A stretch of DNA of 64,000 nucleotides. Origin: Marinobacter zhanjiangensis (lineage in GTDB: Bacteria > Pseudomonadota > Gammaproteobacteria > Pseudomonadales > Oleiphilaceae). Under the pieces are notes generated by a model. The model saw nothing but the letters and a program-made list of their open reading frames with translations. It had not been told where the DNA came from and did not search any database. A program made the translations under genes and the position numbers. The stretch is from the NCBI RefSeq assembly GCF_014651935.1, contig NZ_BMXV01000002.1, positions 620,001 through 684,000 on the forward strand, written 5' to 3'. Below, in pieces: positions 18,031-27,788 of the stretch (positions are counted from its first letter, which is position 1; the number at the start of each line of letters is the position of its first letter).

Positions 18031-18106
18031 TTGACCGGAAGCGTTGTCAACGCCGGAGAACCGCGTTTGACGTCACCCCAAGACCCCTGCGCAGGCTGTA
18101 GTTATT

Positions 18107-19714
18107 ATGGGCGCATTTAAAACAGGTTTGGCGCAGGGCTGGCATCGTGTTACCCGAAGAATGTCACCGCCGGTCTTTATCGGGTCGGCGCTCTGTGTCA
18201 TCGCTTTCTGTATTTTTGGCGGACTTTTCACCGCAACGGCGAGCGGTGCCTTTTCCGGCCTGCAACAATCGATCTCCAGCACCTTCAGCTGGTATTACGC
18301 CCTGATTGTCACCCTGTTTGTCATCTTTGCCTTCTGGCTGATGGCCAGCCCCTATGGCCGGCTGCGGCTGGGGCCGCCGGATTCACGACCTGAATTCAGC
18401 TACCGGGCATGGTTTGCCATGTTGTTCAGTGCCGGAATGGGCACCGGCCTTGTGTTCTGGGGCGTGGCCGAGCCGTTGTATCACCATGCCAACCCGCTGT
18501 TCGCACAGGGCGGTACGCCGGAGGCGGCCAAGGAGGCCATGCGCTACACGTTTTTCCATTGGGGCCTGCACCCCTGGGCAATCTATATTCTGTTCGGTGC
18601 CTCGATTGCCTATTTTCATTTCCGCCACGACCTTCCACTTGCCCCGAGGTCCATTCTTCACCCTTTGATCGGGCGTCATATCGAGGGACCGATCGGTCAC
18701 GGTGTCGACATCCTGTGCACAGTGGGAACCCTTCTGGGTGTGTCCACCTCTCTGGGACTGGGCGCCATGCAGATCAACAGCGGCCTTGCCCAGTATATGG
18801 ATATACCCCTGCAGACCAACGTACAGGTGGGCATTATCGCCCTGATCACGCTGATCGCCACGATATCGGTTGTTTCTGGCATCAAGGCGGGTATTCGCCG
18901 GCTGAGCCTTATCAACCTGTCCCTGGCGTTCGGCCTGATGGTGTTCGTTTTCCTTGCCGGTCAAAGCATCTACATTCTGGAAACCCTGGTGGGGTCGCTT
19001 GGCATCTATATCCAGAAATTGCCCGAGATGAGCCTATGGGTGGAATACACCAGAAATACCGACTGGCAAGCGACCTGGACCATGTTCTACTGGGGCTGGT
19101 GGATATCCTGGTCACCGTTTGTGGGGGTTTTCGTGGCCCGTATTTCCCGGGGCCGCACGCTTCGTGAGTTTGTGCTTTCAGTGATGCTGGTCCCGACACT
19201 GGTCACGTTTGTCTGGCTGTCGGTCTTTGGCGGCTCGGCGCTGCATATTGAACTTTTCGGTGCCGGTGGGCTGAACCAGATCGTTCAGGAGGATGTATCG
19301 CTGTCACTGCATGCTTTGCTGAGTGAGCTGCCGCTGGCAGGCCTGACCATGATGTGGGCCACTCTGGTTATTGTGATTTTTTTCATTACCTCCTCGGACT
19401 CCGGGTCACTGGTGGACGACATGGTCACCTCCGGCGGACATCCGGACCCGCCACGTGCTCAGCGCGTGTTCTGGGCCGTCTCCGAAGGCTCCGTTGCCGC
19501 AACCCTGCTGATCGTTGGCGGCCTGCGAGCCATTCAGGATGCATCGATATCCCTTGGTTTCTTCATGTCCTTTCTGCTGGTCGCGATCTGTCTGAGCTTC
19601 TACAGGGCATTGAGCTCGGAACGCCATATGACCAAGCCCGGCAGCCATGGGGAGTTCCGTGTCGCTCCCTGGAGCAGGCAGGCCCGGCACAGGATGGTCA
19701 GGAGCGAATCCTGA
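18107..19714 (+). CDS. BCCT-family betaine/choline/carnitine transporter
   Basis: A 535-residue membrane protein with about 12 helices. Helix 4 has GMGTGLVFWGVAEPLYH and helix 8 the aromatic substrate box FYWGWWISWSPFVGVFVARISRGRT, both hallmarks of BCCT symporters. These import quaternary ammonium compatible solutes or related compounds with Na+ or H+. The cytoplasmic C-terminus is short (about 40 residues after the last helix), unlike the long osmosensing tail of BetT, so it may not be osmoregulated in the same way. It fits the halophilic lifestyle suggested by ectD in this window. Confidence 0.92.
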   Translation: MGAFKTGLAQGWHRVTRRMSPPVFIGSALCVIAFCIFGGLFTATASGAFSGLQQSISSTFSWYYALIVTLFVIFAFWLMASPYGRLRLGPPDSRPEFSYRAWFAMLFSAGMGTGLVFWGVAEPLYHHANPLFAQGGTPEAAKEAMRYTFFHWGLHPWAIYILFGASIAYFHFRHDLPLAPRSILHPLIGRHIEGPIGHGVDILCTVGTLLGVSTSLGLGAMQINSGLAQYMDIPLQTNVQVGIIALITLIATISVVSGIKAGIRRLSLINLSLAFGLMVFVFLAGQSIYILETLVGSLGIYIQKLPEMSLWVEYTRNTDWQATWTMFYWGWWISWSPFVGVFVARISRGRTLREFVLSVMLVPTLVTFVWLSVFGGSALHIELFGAGGLNQIVQEDVSLSLHALLSELPLAGLTMMWATLVIVIFFITSSDSGSLVDDMVTSGGHPDPPRAQRVFWAVSEGSVAATLLIVGGLRAIQDASISLGFFMSFLLVAICLSFYRALSSERHMTKPGSHGEFRVAPWSRQARHRMVRSES

Positions 19715-19926
19715 AACACTCCCTGGCATGAAACGGCAGACACGGCCCGGCTTTCTGAACAAGGCACGCCGTCGCTGCGGTGCTGAAAGCCCCGGGTCTT
19801 GTGGATCTGCTCAGGCAATCTGAACGTATCGTCCCGAACTGTGACATATCCCTGATTGCGACTAAGCTGAAAATCTGAGCCGCCATCAGTCCCGGCCTCC
19901 AGAACAAATGACGATGGGAGAGATCA

Positions 19927-20391
19927 ATGATCAAGCTGACCATAAACGGAGAACAGCACGAGCTGGATATTCCCGATAACATGCCCCTGCTTTGGGCCAT
20001 TCGAGACATCGTCGGCATGAAAGGCACCAAGTTCGGCTGCGGGATCGGCCAGTGCGGTGCCTGTACCGTGCATATGGATGGTGTGGCCACAAGGTCCTGT
20101 TCGACACCGGTGTCTGCCGTCCAGGGTGAAATCACCACCATTGAGGCCATGGCCGACGACCCCGTGGGTCAGAAAGTCCAGCAGGCCTGGCTGGACCTGG
20201 GGGTCGCTCAGTGCGGCTACTGCCAGGGCGGCCAGATCATGAACGCCACGGCGCTGCTGAAGAAAACGCCGGCCCCGGAAACCGGGGAAATTGTCGATGC
20301 CATGGAAGGCAACCTGTGTCGGTGTGGTACCTACAATCGCATTCTGGCGGCCATTGAACGGGCTGCGGACCAGAAGGAGGCCAACTCATGA
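19927..20391 (+). CDS. iorA: Molybdenum hydroxylase [2Fe-2S] subunit (isoquinoline 1-oxidoreductase alpha type)
   Basis: A 154-residue iron-sulfur subunit. The plant-type ferredoxin cluster motif is KFGCGIGQCGACTVHMDG with a fourth Cys in TRSCSTPV; the second cluster has CGYCQGGQIM and NLCRCGTYNRI. Two-subunit enzymes of this type (no separate FAD subunit) oxidise N-heterocycles or aldehydes. GGGAGAG lies close upstream of the ATG. Its stop overlaps the ATG of the large subunit (ATGA). The substrate is not evident, so the symbol is by family. Confidence 0.88.
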   Translation: MIKLTINGEQHELDIPDNMPLLWAIRDIVGMKGTKFGCGIGQCGACTVHMDGVATRSCSTPVSAVQGEITTIEAMADDPVGQKVQQAWLDLGVAQCGYCQGGQIMNATALLKKTPAPETGEIVDAMEGNLCRCGTYNRILAAIERAADQKEANS

Positions 20392-22718
20392 GCCGATCAG
20401 ATAACCTGATGCTTGCCAACGTCAGCCGTCGTGGCCTTCTGAAAGGCCTCGCCGGGGGCTCGGCGCTCATGCTGGCCGCTCGCTGGGATCTGGGCCTGGC
20501 CAATGAAAAGGCCCAGTTCGGTGCCGGCGCCATGCCCGGTGGCTGGGTGGACAACCCGAATGTGTTTATCAACATTGGTTCCGACGGCCTGGTTACCATC
20601 GTCAACAACCGTGCCGAGATGGGGCAGGGTATCCGCACCAGTCTGGTCATGGTGGCCGCCGATGAACTGGGCGCGGACTGGGATCAGGTCCGGGTGCAGC
20701 AGGCGGATGCGAACCAGGAGAAATACGGCAACCAGAATACCGATGGTTCGCGCAGCATGCGCCACTGGTATGACCCCATGCGCCGTGCAGCCGCGGCTGC
20801 CAGGCTGATGCTCGAGCAGGCCGCCGCTGATGAATGGGATGTACCGGTGCATGAGGTGCGGGCCGAGGTTCATAAGGTGGTGCATCCGGCCACAGGCCGG
20901 GAAGCCGGCTTCGGAGAGCTGGCAAAGGCCGCAAGGGAGCTGGACGTTCCCGGCCGGGATGCGCTGGTTCTTAAATCCGACAGCGAACTGCGCTTCATCG
21001 GCAAGGAATCCGGCCTGATCAACGGCGAACTGAAATCCGCCCATCCAAAGGCCATCGATGGTGAGGACATTGTGTCCGGCAAGGCGATATTCGGCGCCGA
21101 TATCGATCTGGAGGATACCCTCTACGCGGTCGTGGCCCGTCCACCGGTCTATGGCGCCAAAGTAAAAAGTGTCGATGACAGCGACGCGCTGAAAGTCTCC
21201 GGCGTAAAGAAGGTGATCCGCATCGAAGGCACGGGCCAGCCGGCAGCCTTCAGCCCGCTGGGTGGCGTTGCCGTGGTGGCGACCAACACCTGGGCCGCCA
21301 TGGAGGGCCGCAGAGCCCTGAAGATTGACTGGGACAATGGCCCGGCGGGTGATAATGCCAGCTATACCACCGAGGCCTACCGGCAGTCCCTGGAAAAGGC
21401 GGCGCAATCCCCCGGCAAGGTCGTCCGCCAGAAGGGCGATGCCGAGGCTGCATTGAAAGAGGCCGACCAGCGGGTCTCTGCAACCTATTACATGCCCCAC
21501 ATGGCGCAATCCCCCATGGAGCCGCCTGTGGCGGTGGTACGGATCAGGGGCGGCAAGGCCGAAGCCTGGGCACCGGTCCAGAACCCCAGGGCCACCCGCG
21601 AGGGTATCGCCGGCCTGCTGGAGATGGATCTGGAAAACGTCACGGTTCACCAGACCCTGCTTGGCGGCGGCTTCGGGCGCAAGTCGAAGCCGGATTTTGT
21701 GACCGAGGCGGCGCACGTAGCGAAAGAGTTCGAGGGGCAACCCATCAAACTGCAGTGGTCCCGTGAGGATGACATCCAGCACGCCTATTTCCACGCGGTG
21801 TCCGTCGACCACCTGGAAGCCGGCCTCGATGCCGATGGCAAGGCGACCAGCTGGCGCCACCGGACGCTGTCGCCCAGCATCGCCTCGCTCTTTGCCCCGG
21901 ACCCCAAACACAAAGGGGAGTTCGAGCTGGGCATGGGCTTCAATACCATGCCGTTCAGCATTCCCGCTATCCGGCTGGAAAATCCACCCGCCCCGGCCCA
22001 TGTGCGCATCGGCTGGTTCCGCTCGGTCTACAACCTGCCCCACGCCTGGGCGATCCAGAGCTTTGCCCATGAAATGTCCGTGGCAGCGGGCAAGGACCAC
22101 CGGGACTATGTGCTGGATTTGCTTGGATCCGACCGGGAAGTTCACAACCTGACCGTCGGCGATGGCTGGAACTACGGCGAGGACCCGGACCTGTACCCCA
22201 TCGATGTGGCTCGCATGCGGCGTGTTATTGAGCGCGCCACCGAGGAAGCCGGCTGGGGTCGCGAGACAGGGAAGGGGCGTGGCCTGGGCCTGGCCTTCCA
22301 CCACAGCTTTGTCTCCTACACCGCCATTGTGTTCGACGTGGAAGTGGACGACGACGGTGAACTGACCATTCACCGGGCAGACATTGCCTTCGACTGCGGG
22401 CCCCAGGCCAACCCGGAGCGAATCCGCTCACAGATCGAGGGTGCCTGCGTGATGGGCATTGGCATTGCCCTGCAAAGCGAGGTGACCTTCAAGGATGGCG
22501 TTGCCCAGCAGGATAACTTCGACAGCTACCTGATTCCGCGAATGCCGGATGCGCCGGAAGTGGTCCGGGTACACCTGATCGACAACCCGGATGATGCCAT
22601 GGGCGGAGTCGGTGAGCCCGGCCTGCCACCTGTGGCTCCGGCGTTGTGCAATGCGATCCATGCCGCTACCGGGAAACGTATACGTCGCCTGCCCGTCGGT
22701 GATCAGCTGAGGGGATAA
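20388..22718 (+). CDS. iorB: Molybdopterin-binding oxidoreductase large subunit (isoquinoline 1-oxidoreductase beta type)
   Basis: A 776-residue catalytic subunit carrying molybdopterin cytosine dinucleotide. A twin-arginine signal [20 protein letters not shown] near residues 9-28 indicates folded export to the periplasm. Molybdenum-site motifs include [32 protein letters not shown] and the C-terminal [13 protein letters not shown] with the catalytic glutamate. Members oxidise isoquinoline, nicotinate-like rings or aldehydes and pass electrons to cytochromes. No cytochrome c subunit or XdhC-like maturation gene is adjacent. Confidence 0.9.
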   Translation: MSRSDNLMLANVSRRGLLKGLAGGSALMLAARWDLGLANEKAQFGAGAMPGGWVDNPNVFINIGSDGLVTIVNNRAEMGQGIRTSLVMVAADELGADWDQVRVQQADANQEKYGNQNTDGSRSMRHWYDPMRRAAAAARLMLEQAAADEWDVPVHEVRAEVHKVVHPATGREAGFGELAKAARELDVPGRDALVLKSDSELRFIGKESGLINGELKSAHPKAIDGEDIVSGKAIFGADIDLEDTLYAVVARPPVYGAKVKSVDDSDALKVSGVKKVIRIEGTGQPAAFSPLGGVAVVATNTWAAMEGRRALKIDWDNGPAGDNASYTTEAYRQSLEKAAQSPGKVVRQKGDAEAALKEADQRVSATYYMPHMAQSPMEPPVAVVRIRGGKAEAWAPVQNPRATREGIAGLLEMDLENVTVHQTLLGGGFGRKSKPDFVTEAAHVAKEFEGQPIKLQWSREDDIQHAYFHAVSVDHLEAGLDADGKATSWRHRTLSPSIASLFAPDPKHKGEFELGMGFNTMPFSIPAIRLENPPAPAHVRIGWFRSVYNLPHAWAIQSFAHEMSVAAGKDHRDYVLDLLGSDREVHNLTVGDGWNYGEDPDLYPIDVARMRRVIERATEEAGWGRETGKGRGLGLAFHHSFVSYTAIVFDVEVDDDGELTIHRADIAFDCGPQANPERIRSQIEGACVMGIGIALQSEVTFKDGVAQQDNFDSYLIPRMPDAPEVVRVHLIDNPDDAMGGVGEPGLPPVAPALCNAIHAATGKRIRRLPVGDQLRG

Positions 22719-22800
22719 TCAGATGCCGAAAGCATGGTATCTTTGGGCAAGAATCCTTTATCGACGACGATCGCAACACTGACACCAGCGAGTAGATTTT

Positions 22801-24258
22801 ATGAATGTAATTATCATCGGGGCGGGCATCATGGGAACCACCTTTGCCACGCTGGCGAAAGAGCTGGCGCCCGATCTGAATATCACCATTCTGGAGAGAC
22901 TGGACAGAGCCGGGGCCGGGAACTCATGGGCATTCAACAACGCCGGTACGGGGCATGAAGCCAACTGTGAGCTGAACTACACCCCGGTGGATGAAGAAGT
23001 TATTTCAGTTGAAAAGGCCCTGAAGATCCATGCCCAGTTCAATGTGGCCAAGCAGTTCTGGGCTCACCTGATCGAAACGGGTGCTATCAACGACCCCGGC
23101 ACGTTCATCAACCAGACCAGGCATTGCACCATTGTTTCCGAATCGGCCATTGAGCTGCTGAAATTGCGATTCCGGGAAATGTCGGCTCATCACTTTTTCG
23201 AGCACATGCGTTATTCGGAAGACTTCGATGAAATCAAGGACTGGATTCCGTATACCATGGAAGGGCGCCCCCGCCACGAAAAAATGGCCGCTACCGTCAT
23301 TGAAACAGGCACGGACGTCAATTTTGGTGCCTTGACCGAGCAACTGGCGGCCCACGCAGAAGGGCTGGGCGTCAATATTGAATACGGCACCCATGTGAAG
23401 CGGGTCCACCGCAGTGGTGCCGGAAGCTGGCTGATCGAAGCAGAGAAAAACGGAGAGCCGCTTCAGCACAAGGCAGATGTGCTCTTCGTCGGCGCCGGTG
23501 GCGGTGCCTTCCCATTGCTGAAAAGAAGCCACTTGCCGTTCCGCAACCGTTTCGCAGGTTTCCCTGTGGGCGGTCGATTCCTGCAGGCCCCGATCAGCGA
23601 GGAGCAGGCCAGGGATTACCGGGCGAAAACCTATGGCAAAGCGGCGGTTGGCGCGCCACCCATGTCTGTTCCGCACCTGGATTTGCGGGTGGTGGATGGC
23701 AAGCATTACCTGTTGTTTGGTCCTTTCGCGTCGTTCAAGCCAGTTCTTGAAAAAGGTCGGGGCTTTTTCGATTACCTCAGCTCGATTCGTCTGCACGATA
23801 TCCCCGGCTTGCTGAGTGTGGCTTTTGAGCATTTCCCGCTGGTGAAGTATCTGGTTTCAGAGACCTTCAAGGGCGAAAAGAGCATGTTTGAAGAGCTGGA
23901 CAGCTTTGCTCCGGGCCTGAGTACAAAGTTCGACTGGAAACCGGTGGAAGCCGGCCAGCGTGTGCAAATCATCAAGGACGGGGATTTGCAGATGGGCACG
24001 GAAATCCTGGTATCCGAAGACAAGACCTACGGCACTTTGCTCGGCGCATCGCCGGGGGCGTCGGTTTCCCCCGAGGTCATGTTGCGTTGCCTCGAGCAAT
24101 TGCTGCCGACCGTTTTCTCCAGCGAGGAAGCCGAGAAAAGGAAGAAAGAGATTTTCCCCGAAGACAATCTGGAGACATTGATCAATAATCCTGACCGATA
24201 TCGGGAGATTCGCGATGCTGTCAACCAGCGGCTGGGGATAACCCGGTCCGGGGCGTAG
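22801..24258 (+). CDS. mqo: Malate:quinone oxidoreductase
   Basis: A 485-residue peripheral membrane flavoenzyme that oxidises malate to oxaloacetate and reduces quinone. It has the FAD loop IIGAGIMGTTFATL, the family signature GNSWAFNNAGTGHEANCELNYTP and later DLRVVDGKHYLLFGPFASF and GASPGAS. The length is normal. It is alone between the molybdenum enzyme and the kinase/phosphatase gene. A TGGCTG/CAGCCA inverted repeat at 24290-24306 follows but has no T-run, so I do not call a terminator. Confidence 0.92.
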   Translation: MNVIIIGAGIMGTTFATLAKELAPDLNITILERLDRAGAGNSWAFNNAGTGHEANCELNYTPVDEEVISVEKALKIHAQFNVAKQFWAHLIETGAINDPGTFINQTRHCTIVSESAIELLKLRFREMSAHHFFEHMRYSEDFDEIKDWIPYTMEGRPRHEKMAATVIETGTDVNFGALTEQLAAHAEGLGVNIEYGTHVKRVHRSGAGSWLIEAEKNGEPLQHKADVLFVGAGGGAFPLLKRSHLPFRNRFAGFPVGGRFLQAPISEEQARDYRAKTYGKAAVGAPPMSVPHLDLRVVDGKHYLLFGPFASFKPVLEKGRGFFDYLSSIRLHDIPGLLSVAFEHFPLVKYLVSETFKGEKSMFEELDSFAPGLSTKFDWKPVEAGQRVQIIKDGDLQMGTEILVSEDKTYGTLLGASPGASVSPEVMLRCLEQLLPTVFSSEEAEKRKKEIFPEDNLETLINNPDRYREIRDAVNQRLGITRSGA

Positions 24259-24344
24259 GGATCACACCGGTCACGCGTGGCGGGTCGATTGGCTGGCAAT
24301 CAGCCAGTCATCGAACGGCTCACAGCGCGCCTTGAGGAAGGGCT

Positions 24345-26072
24345 ATGGCAGGGTATTTGCGGGTATCGGTTGGGCAGCACTCGGATGCTGGTGCCAAACC
24401 TTCCAATCAGGATTTCCATGGGGTCCGTATTCCCGGATCAGCGGAACTTGAGTCCAAGGGCGTGGCCATGGCACTGGCCGACGGAATCAGCTCAAGTGAT
24501 GTCGGCCATATCGCCAGTGAGACGGCCGTCAAGAGTTTTCTCCAGGACTACTACTGCACGTCTGCCGCCTGGTCCGTGAAGAAATCCGCGGACCGGGTGA
24601 TCAATGCCACAAATGCCTGGCTGACTTCCCATACCAACAATAGCTGGGCTCGCTACGATAAAGACCGCGGATACGTCTGCACCTTCACCGGACTGGTCAT
24701 CAAATCCACCAGGGCTCACTTTTTTCATATCGGCGACTCGCGGGCCTATCAGGTTCACGGCCGCACTCTCGAGCAGCTTACTCGCGATCATCGCCACTGG
24801 ATTTCGCCTGAAAAGAGCTACCTTGGCCGGGCGCTCGGGGTGAATGACCTGGTCGAAATCGACTATCACACACAGGCGGTGGACGCGGAAGACACCTTTG
24901 TGCTGGTAACGGACGGCATCTATGAAGCGCTGAGCCCCACTGACATTGCTGCGGCCATTGCGGATAACCCGGAGGACCTGGACGAAGCCGCACGTACCAT
25001 TGTCAAAGCGGCCTACGATCAGGGCAGCGACGACAACCTGACCGTGCAGATTCTGCGCGTCGATCAGATTCCCCAGCCCAAACTCCATGAGCTCCAGCAA
25101 CACGCGACGGAGCTGCCTTTCCCGCCGACGCTCGGTGCACGCAGCCTGATAGACGGTTTCGAGATAGTCCGCGAACTGCACATGAGCAGCCGCAGCTACG
25201 TTTATCTTGCCGTGGATACGGCGACTGGCAGGCCTGTTGTCCTCAAGGTGCCGGCGATTGATGTGCGGGAAGATCCGGTCGCCCTGGAGCAGTTTCTGGC
25301 CGAGGAATGGGTTGCGCGACGTGTCGACAGTCCCTACGTGCTGCAGCCCTACGAGCGCTCACACTCCCAGAATTACCTTTATGTCGTCACTGAATATATT
25401 GAAGGCCAGACCCTGACCCAGTGGATGCGGGACAACCCTGGCGCCGATTTCAACAAAGTCAGGGCGCTCGTGGAGCAGATAGGCAAAGCTCTGCGCGCCT
25501 TTCACCGGCAGGACATGATCCACCAGGACGTGCGGCCGGCAAACGTCATGGTCGACAGTGTCGGGACTGCCAAACTGATCGACTTCGGTGCTGTCCAGGT
25601 TGCAGGATTAAGCGAGGGCAGGGGGTCCGACAATGAGCCCATTCTGGGCACGCAGCAATACTCGGCGCCGGAGTACTTCATGGGTGAGGGGGGCTCTGTC
25701 CGGTCAGATGTTTTTTCCCTCGGTGTGATCACCTACCAGATGCTCACCGGGCGCCTGCCATACGGCCCCGAGGCCGCCCAGGTTCGCAGCCGCGCCGGGC
25801 TCAACCGCCTCAAGTACGAACCGGTTTACCACTACAATCGCAGCTGTCCCGCGTGGATCGACGGAGCGTTACGCAAGGCTCTGCACCCTCACCCCGATCG
25901 GCGTTACGCCGAGGTTTCGGAATTTATCCACGACCTTTACCATCCCAGGCGCGAGTTCGTGAATGCTGTCCGGCCGCCGTTGATTGAGCGCAACCCGGAA
26001 GCCCTCTGGAAGGGGGTCTCGCTGGTGCTTGCGATACTTTTGGCGGGCCAGCTGATCTTGCTCTACCTGTAG
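24345..26072 (+). CDS. PP2C phosphatase-Ser/Thr kinase fusion protein with tail anchor
   Basis: A 575-residue fusion. Residues about 1-240 are a PP2C phosphatase: SDAGAKPSNQDF, ALADGISSSDVG, FHIGDSRAYQV, VLVTDGIYEAL and GSDDNLTVQ supply the metal-binding aspartates. Residues about 265-530 are a Hanks-type kinase with VVLKVP (ATP lysine), catalytic loop HQDVRPANVM (Asp395) and LIDFGAV; the Gly-rich loop is degenerate and the usual loop Lys is Arg. A C-terminal helix (LVLAILLAGQLILLYL) anchors it to the membrane. GAGGAAGG precedes the ATG. It converges on cynS-FNT. Homologous fusions are commonly seen beside nitrate/nitrite transport genes, so regulation of nitrogen-compound transport is a reasonable inference. 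Confidence 0.9.
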   Translation: MAGYLRVSVGQHSDAGAKPSNQDFHGVRIPGSAELESKGVAMALADGISSSDVGHIASETAVKSFLQDYYCTSAAWSVKKSADRVINATNAWLTSHTNNSWARYDKDRGYVCTFTGLVIKSTRAHFFHIGDSRAYQVHGRTLEQLTRDHRHWISPEKSYLGRALGVNDLVEIDYHTQAVDAEDTFVLVTDGIYEALSPTDIAAAIADNPEDLDEAARTIVKAAYDQGSDDNLTVQILRVDQIPQPKLHELQQHATELPFPPTLGARSLIDGFEIVRELHMSSRSYVYLAVDTATGRPVVLKVPAIDVREDPVALEQFLAEEWVARRVDSPYVLQPYERSHSQNYLYVVTEYIEGQTLTQWMRDNPGADFNKVRALVEQIGKALRAFHRQDMIHQDVRPANVMVDSVGTAKLIDFGAVQVAGLSEGRGSDNEPILGTQQYSAPEYFMGEGGSVRSDVFSLGVITYQMLTGRLPYGPEAAQVRSRAGLNRLKYEPVYHYNRSCPAWIDGALRKALHPHPDRRYAEVSEFIHDLYHPRREFVNAVRPPLIERNPEALWKGVSLVLAILLAGQLILLYL

Positions 26073-26106
26073 CGGACAATGAAATTTTTACTATTTTCGT
26101 GCCCAT

Positions 26107-26143
26107 AAAAAACCGGTGCCGGGATCTGACCCGGCACCGGTTT
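26107..26143 (-). terminator. Strong hairpin terminator between convergent kinase and FNT genes
   Basis: A perfect 14-base stem (arms 26110-26123 and 26130-26143, AAACCGGTGCCGGG and its complement) encloses a 6-base loop. Read on the minus strand it runs into six U residues (26107-26112), a textbook intrinsic terminator 22 bases after the FNT stop. On the plus strand only three T follow, so termination there is weaker. Confidence 0.9.
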
Positions 26144-26165
26144 GATTACATGGTTTCGACCGTGT

Positions 26166-26978
26166 TCAGGAGAAGGTTTTCTTCGCCTGGGTTCTGACGT
26201 GGGTTGTGTACAGCACCAGACCAACCAGGGTCAGACCCCCTACCAGGTTACCCAGAACAGTCGGGATTTCATTCCACATTATGTACTGGTACAGGGAGAA
26301 TTCCGCCCCCATCATCAGCCCGATCGGAAACAGGAACATGTTCACCACGGAATGCTCAAAGCCCAGATAGAAGAACACGATGATAGGCATCCACATGGCC
26401 ATGATCTTGCCCGAGACGTGCGTGGATATGGTGGCACCAACCACGCCCATGGAAACCATCCAGTTACAGAACACGCCGCGCAGGAAAAGCACCAGCCAAC
26501 CGGCCGCGCCGGCCTCCTGATAACCCACTGTCCGACTCTCGCCAACTTCCATCATTTTCTGGCCTACGGCACTGATCACCTCAGTGCCGCCCATGGAAAA
26601 GTTCAGGTAACCGAAAATCGCGATAAACAGCGCACCACCCAGGTTACCGAGCCCAACAAGGCCCCAGCACTTCAGCATTCGTGGCAGGGTTACCCCGGGC
26701 CGCTTGTCCAGCCAGGCGATCGGCACAAGCATGAAAACCCCGGTGAGCAGGTCGTACCCCATGAGATAGAGCATGCAGAAACCGACCGGAAACAGCAGTG
26801 CGCCCAAGAGAAAAGAACCGGTCTGAACCGCTATGGTGATGGCGAAGATGACCGCCAGAGCCAGCGTGGCCCCGGCCATGAACGCGCGAATGAGGGTATC
26901 CCGCGTTCCCATGTAGATTTTGGCTTCGCCGGCATCCACCAGCTTGGTAACAAACTCGTTGGGTTGAAGATAAGACAT
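26166..26978 (-). CDS. Formate/nitrite transporter family (FNT) channel
   Basis: A 270-residue protein with six hydrophobic helices of the pentameric FNT/FocA/NirC fold. Visible family features are GTRDTLIRAFMAGATLALAV at the start, the FFYLGFEHSVVNMF half-helix with the conserved gating histidine region, and GNLVGG near the end. FNT channels carry small monovalent anions such as formate, nitrite or hydrosulfide. AAGGA precedes the ATG. It lies 128 bases downstream of cynS on the same strand, so it may move cyanate-related anions or bicarbonate/nitrite in the same nitrogen pathway; this is inference. Confidence 0.9.
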   Translation of the reverse strand: MSYLQPNEFVTKLVDAGEAKIYMGTRDTLIRAFMAGATLALAVIFAITIAVQTGSFLLGALLFPVGFCMLYLMGYDLLTGVFMLVPIAWLDKRPGVTLPRMLKCWGLVGLGNLGGALFIAIFGYLNFSMGGTEVISAVGQKMMEVGESRTVGYQEAGAAGWLVLFLRGVFCNWMVSMGVVGATISTHVSGKIMAMWMPIIVFFYLGFEHSVVNMFLFPIGLMMGAEFSLYQYIMWNEIPTVLGNLVGGLTLVGLVLYTTHVRTQAKKTFS

Positions 26979-27106
26979 ATCCGCAGTCCTTTATGAAGTA
27001 AAAAAACGAACGCTATTGGCCAGACGCTGATGTTGTTTTGGCAATTCTTAAGCGGTGCTGGAGAGTCATTTAAGGGGGTGTCCGGGGTGCAGTCCCCGCG
27101 GGCCCC

Positions 27107-27547
27107 TTACCATCGCCTGTAGGGAAGGAACTTGCCGTCCATGGTGATCACCACTCGATCGCCCTTGGGGTCTTCTACCTTTTTCACGTACATTTTGTAG
27201 TCAATGGCGCTCATGATGCCGTCGCCGAATTTTTCGTGGATAAGCGCTTTCACGCTGGGGCCGTAGATCATGGTCGCTTCGTAGAGGCGATAAATGAGGG
27301 GATCCTGGGGTACACTGTCGCCCCAGTGCTTGGAGGGGCAGGTTTGCAATGTGGACGCGATGTCCGCATCCAGGTCAAGCACCTTGCACAGCGCCCTGGC
27401 CTGATCCGCAAGCATGGTGTTCATGCCAAAGCAACAGGATGTGGTCCACACCGGGGACATGCCGACGGCTTCGGCAATCTGCTCCCAGGTCATTCCTTTC
27501 TCGTTTTTCGCTGTGAGAATGGTGGCCGTCATCATTTCATGATTCAT
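27107..27547 (-). CDS. cynS: Cyanate hydratase (cyanase)
   Basis: A 146-residue enzyme that decomposes cyanate with bicarbonate to ammonia and CO2. The catalytic residues are present with E. coli spacing: Arg87 and Glu90 in YRLYEAT, and Ser113 in DGIMSAIDY (E. coli Arg96, Glu99, Ser122). The N-terminal helix-turn-helix-like domain (KGMTWEQIAEAVGMS) is also typical. The ATG at 27547 has GAGG seven bases upstream and is preferred to a TTG two codons earlier. A sigma-54-type promoter lies about 110 bases upstream, implying nitrogen control. It is probably followed by FNT in one transcript. Confidence 0.93.
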   Translation of the reverse strand: MNHEMMTATILTAKNEKGMTWEQIAEAVGMSPVWTTSCCFGMNTMLADQARALCKVLDLDADIASTLQTCPSKHWGDSVPQDPLIYRLYEATMIYGPSVKALIHEKFGDGIMSAIDYKMYVKKVEDPKGDRVVITMDGKFLPYRRW

Positions 27548-27577
27548 ATCCAACCCTCAGTCTGTTGTGCTCGATTG

Positions 27578-27593
27578 TGGTGCTTGCGCACCA
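27578..27593 (-). promoter_or_regulatory. Inverted repeat in the cynS leader
   Basis: TGGTGC and GCACCA arms of six bases flank a four-base centre, between the predicted cynS transcription start and its ribosome site. It could form an RNA hairpin or bind a regulator. The half-site order is opposite to the usual NtrC box (GCACC...GGTGC), so I do not call it an NtrC site. Confidence 0.35.
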
Positions 27594-27658
27594 TTTCGAG
27601 GCCTCACAGGGGAAAATAATCGTGCATACCCGCTAATGACCTCTTACTGTCAAAGCAG

Positions 27659-27674
27659 TGCAGGTGCCGTGCCA
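27659..27674 (-). promoter_or_regulatory. Predicted sigma-54 (-24/-12) promoter of cynS
   Basis: On the minus strand the sequence is TGGCACGGCACCTGCA. It matches the RpoN consensus TGGCACG-N4-TTGCA at all but one position and has the required GG-N10-GC spacing. Transcription would start near 27648, leaving a leader of about 100 bases. RpoN dependence fits a gene that releases ammonium from cyanate. Confidence 0.7.
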
Positions 27675-27788
27675 GACACGAAACTACATAGCCCGACATT
27701 CAAGCGTGAGCCTGGACAGGACGCTGACGGTTCCGGTTGCCGAGGGAACTTCAGCCAGCGTAAATCGTGCTGTGGGATTGATGGTCAG

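Noticed and set aside
20397..22373. 658-codon open frame antisense to the molybdenum subunit gene
   Set aside because: It is the mirror frame of a high-GC coding gene whose sense product has clear molybdopterin motifs; the antisense product has no signal, domain or neighbour support.
24290..24306. Terminator after mqo
   Set aside because: The TGGCTG/CAGCCA arms are short and no T-run follows.
27578..27593. NtrC binding site in the cynS leader
   Set aside because: The half-sites are in the opposite order from NtrC boxes and lie downstream of the predicted start; kept only as an inverted repeat.
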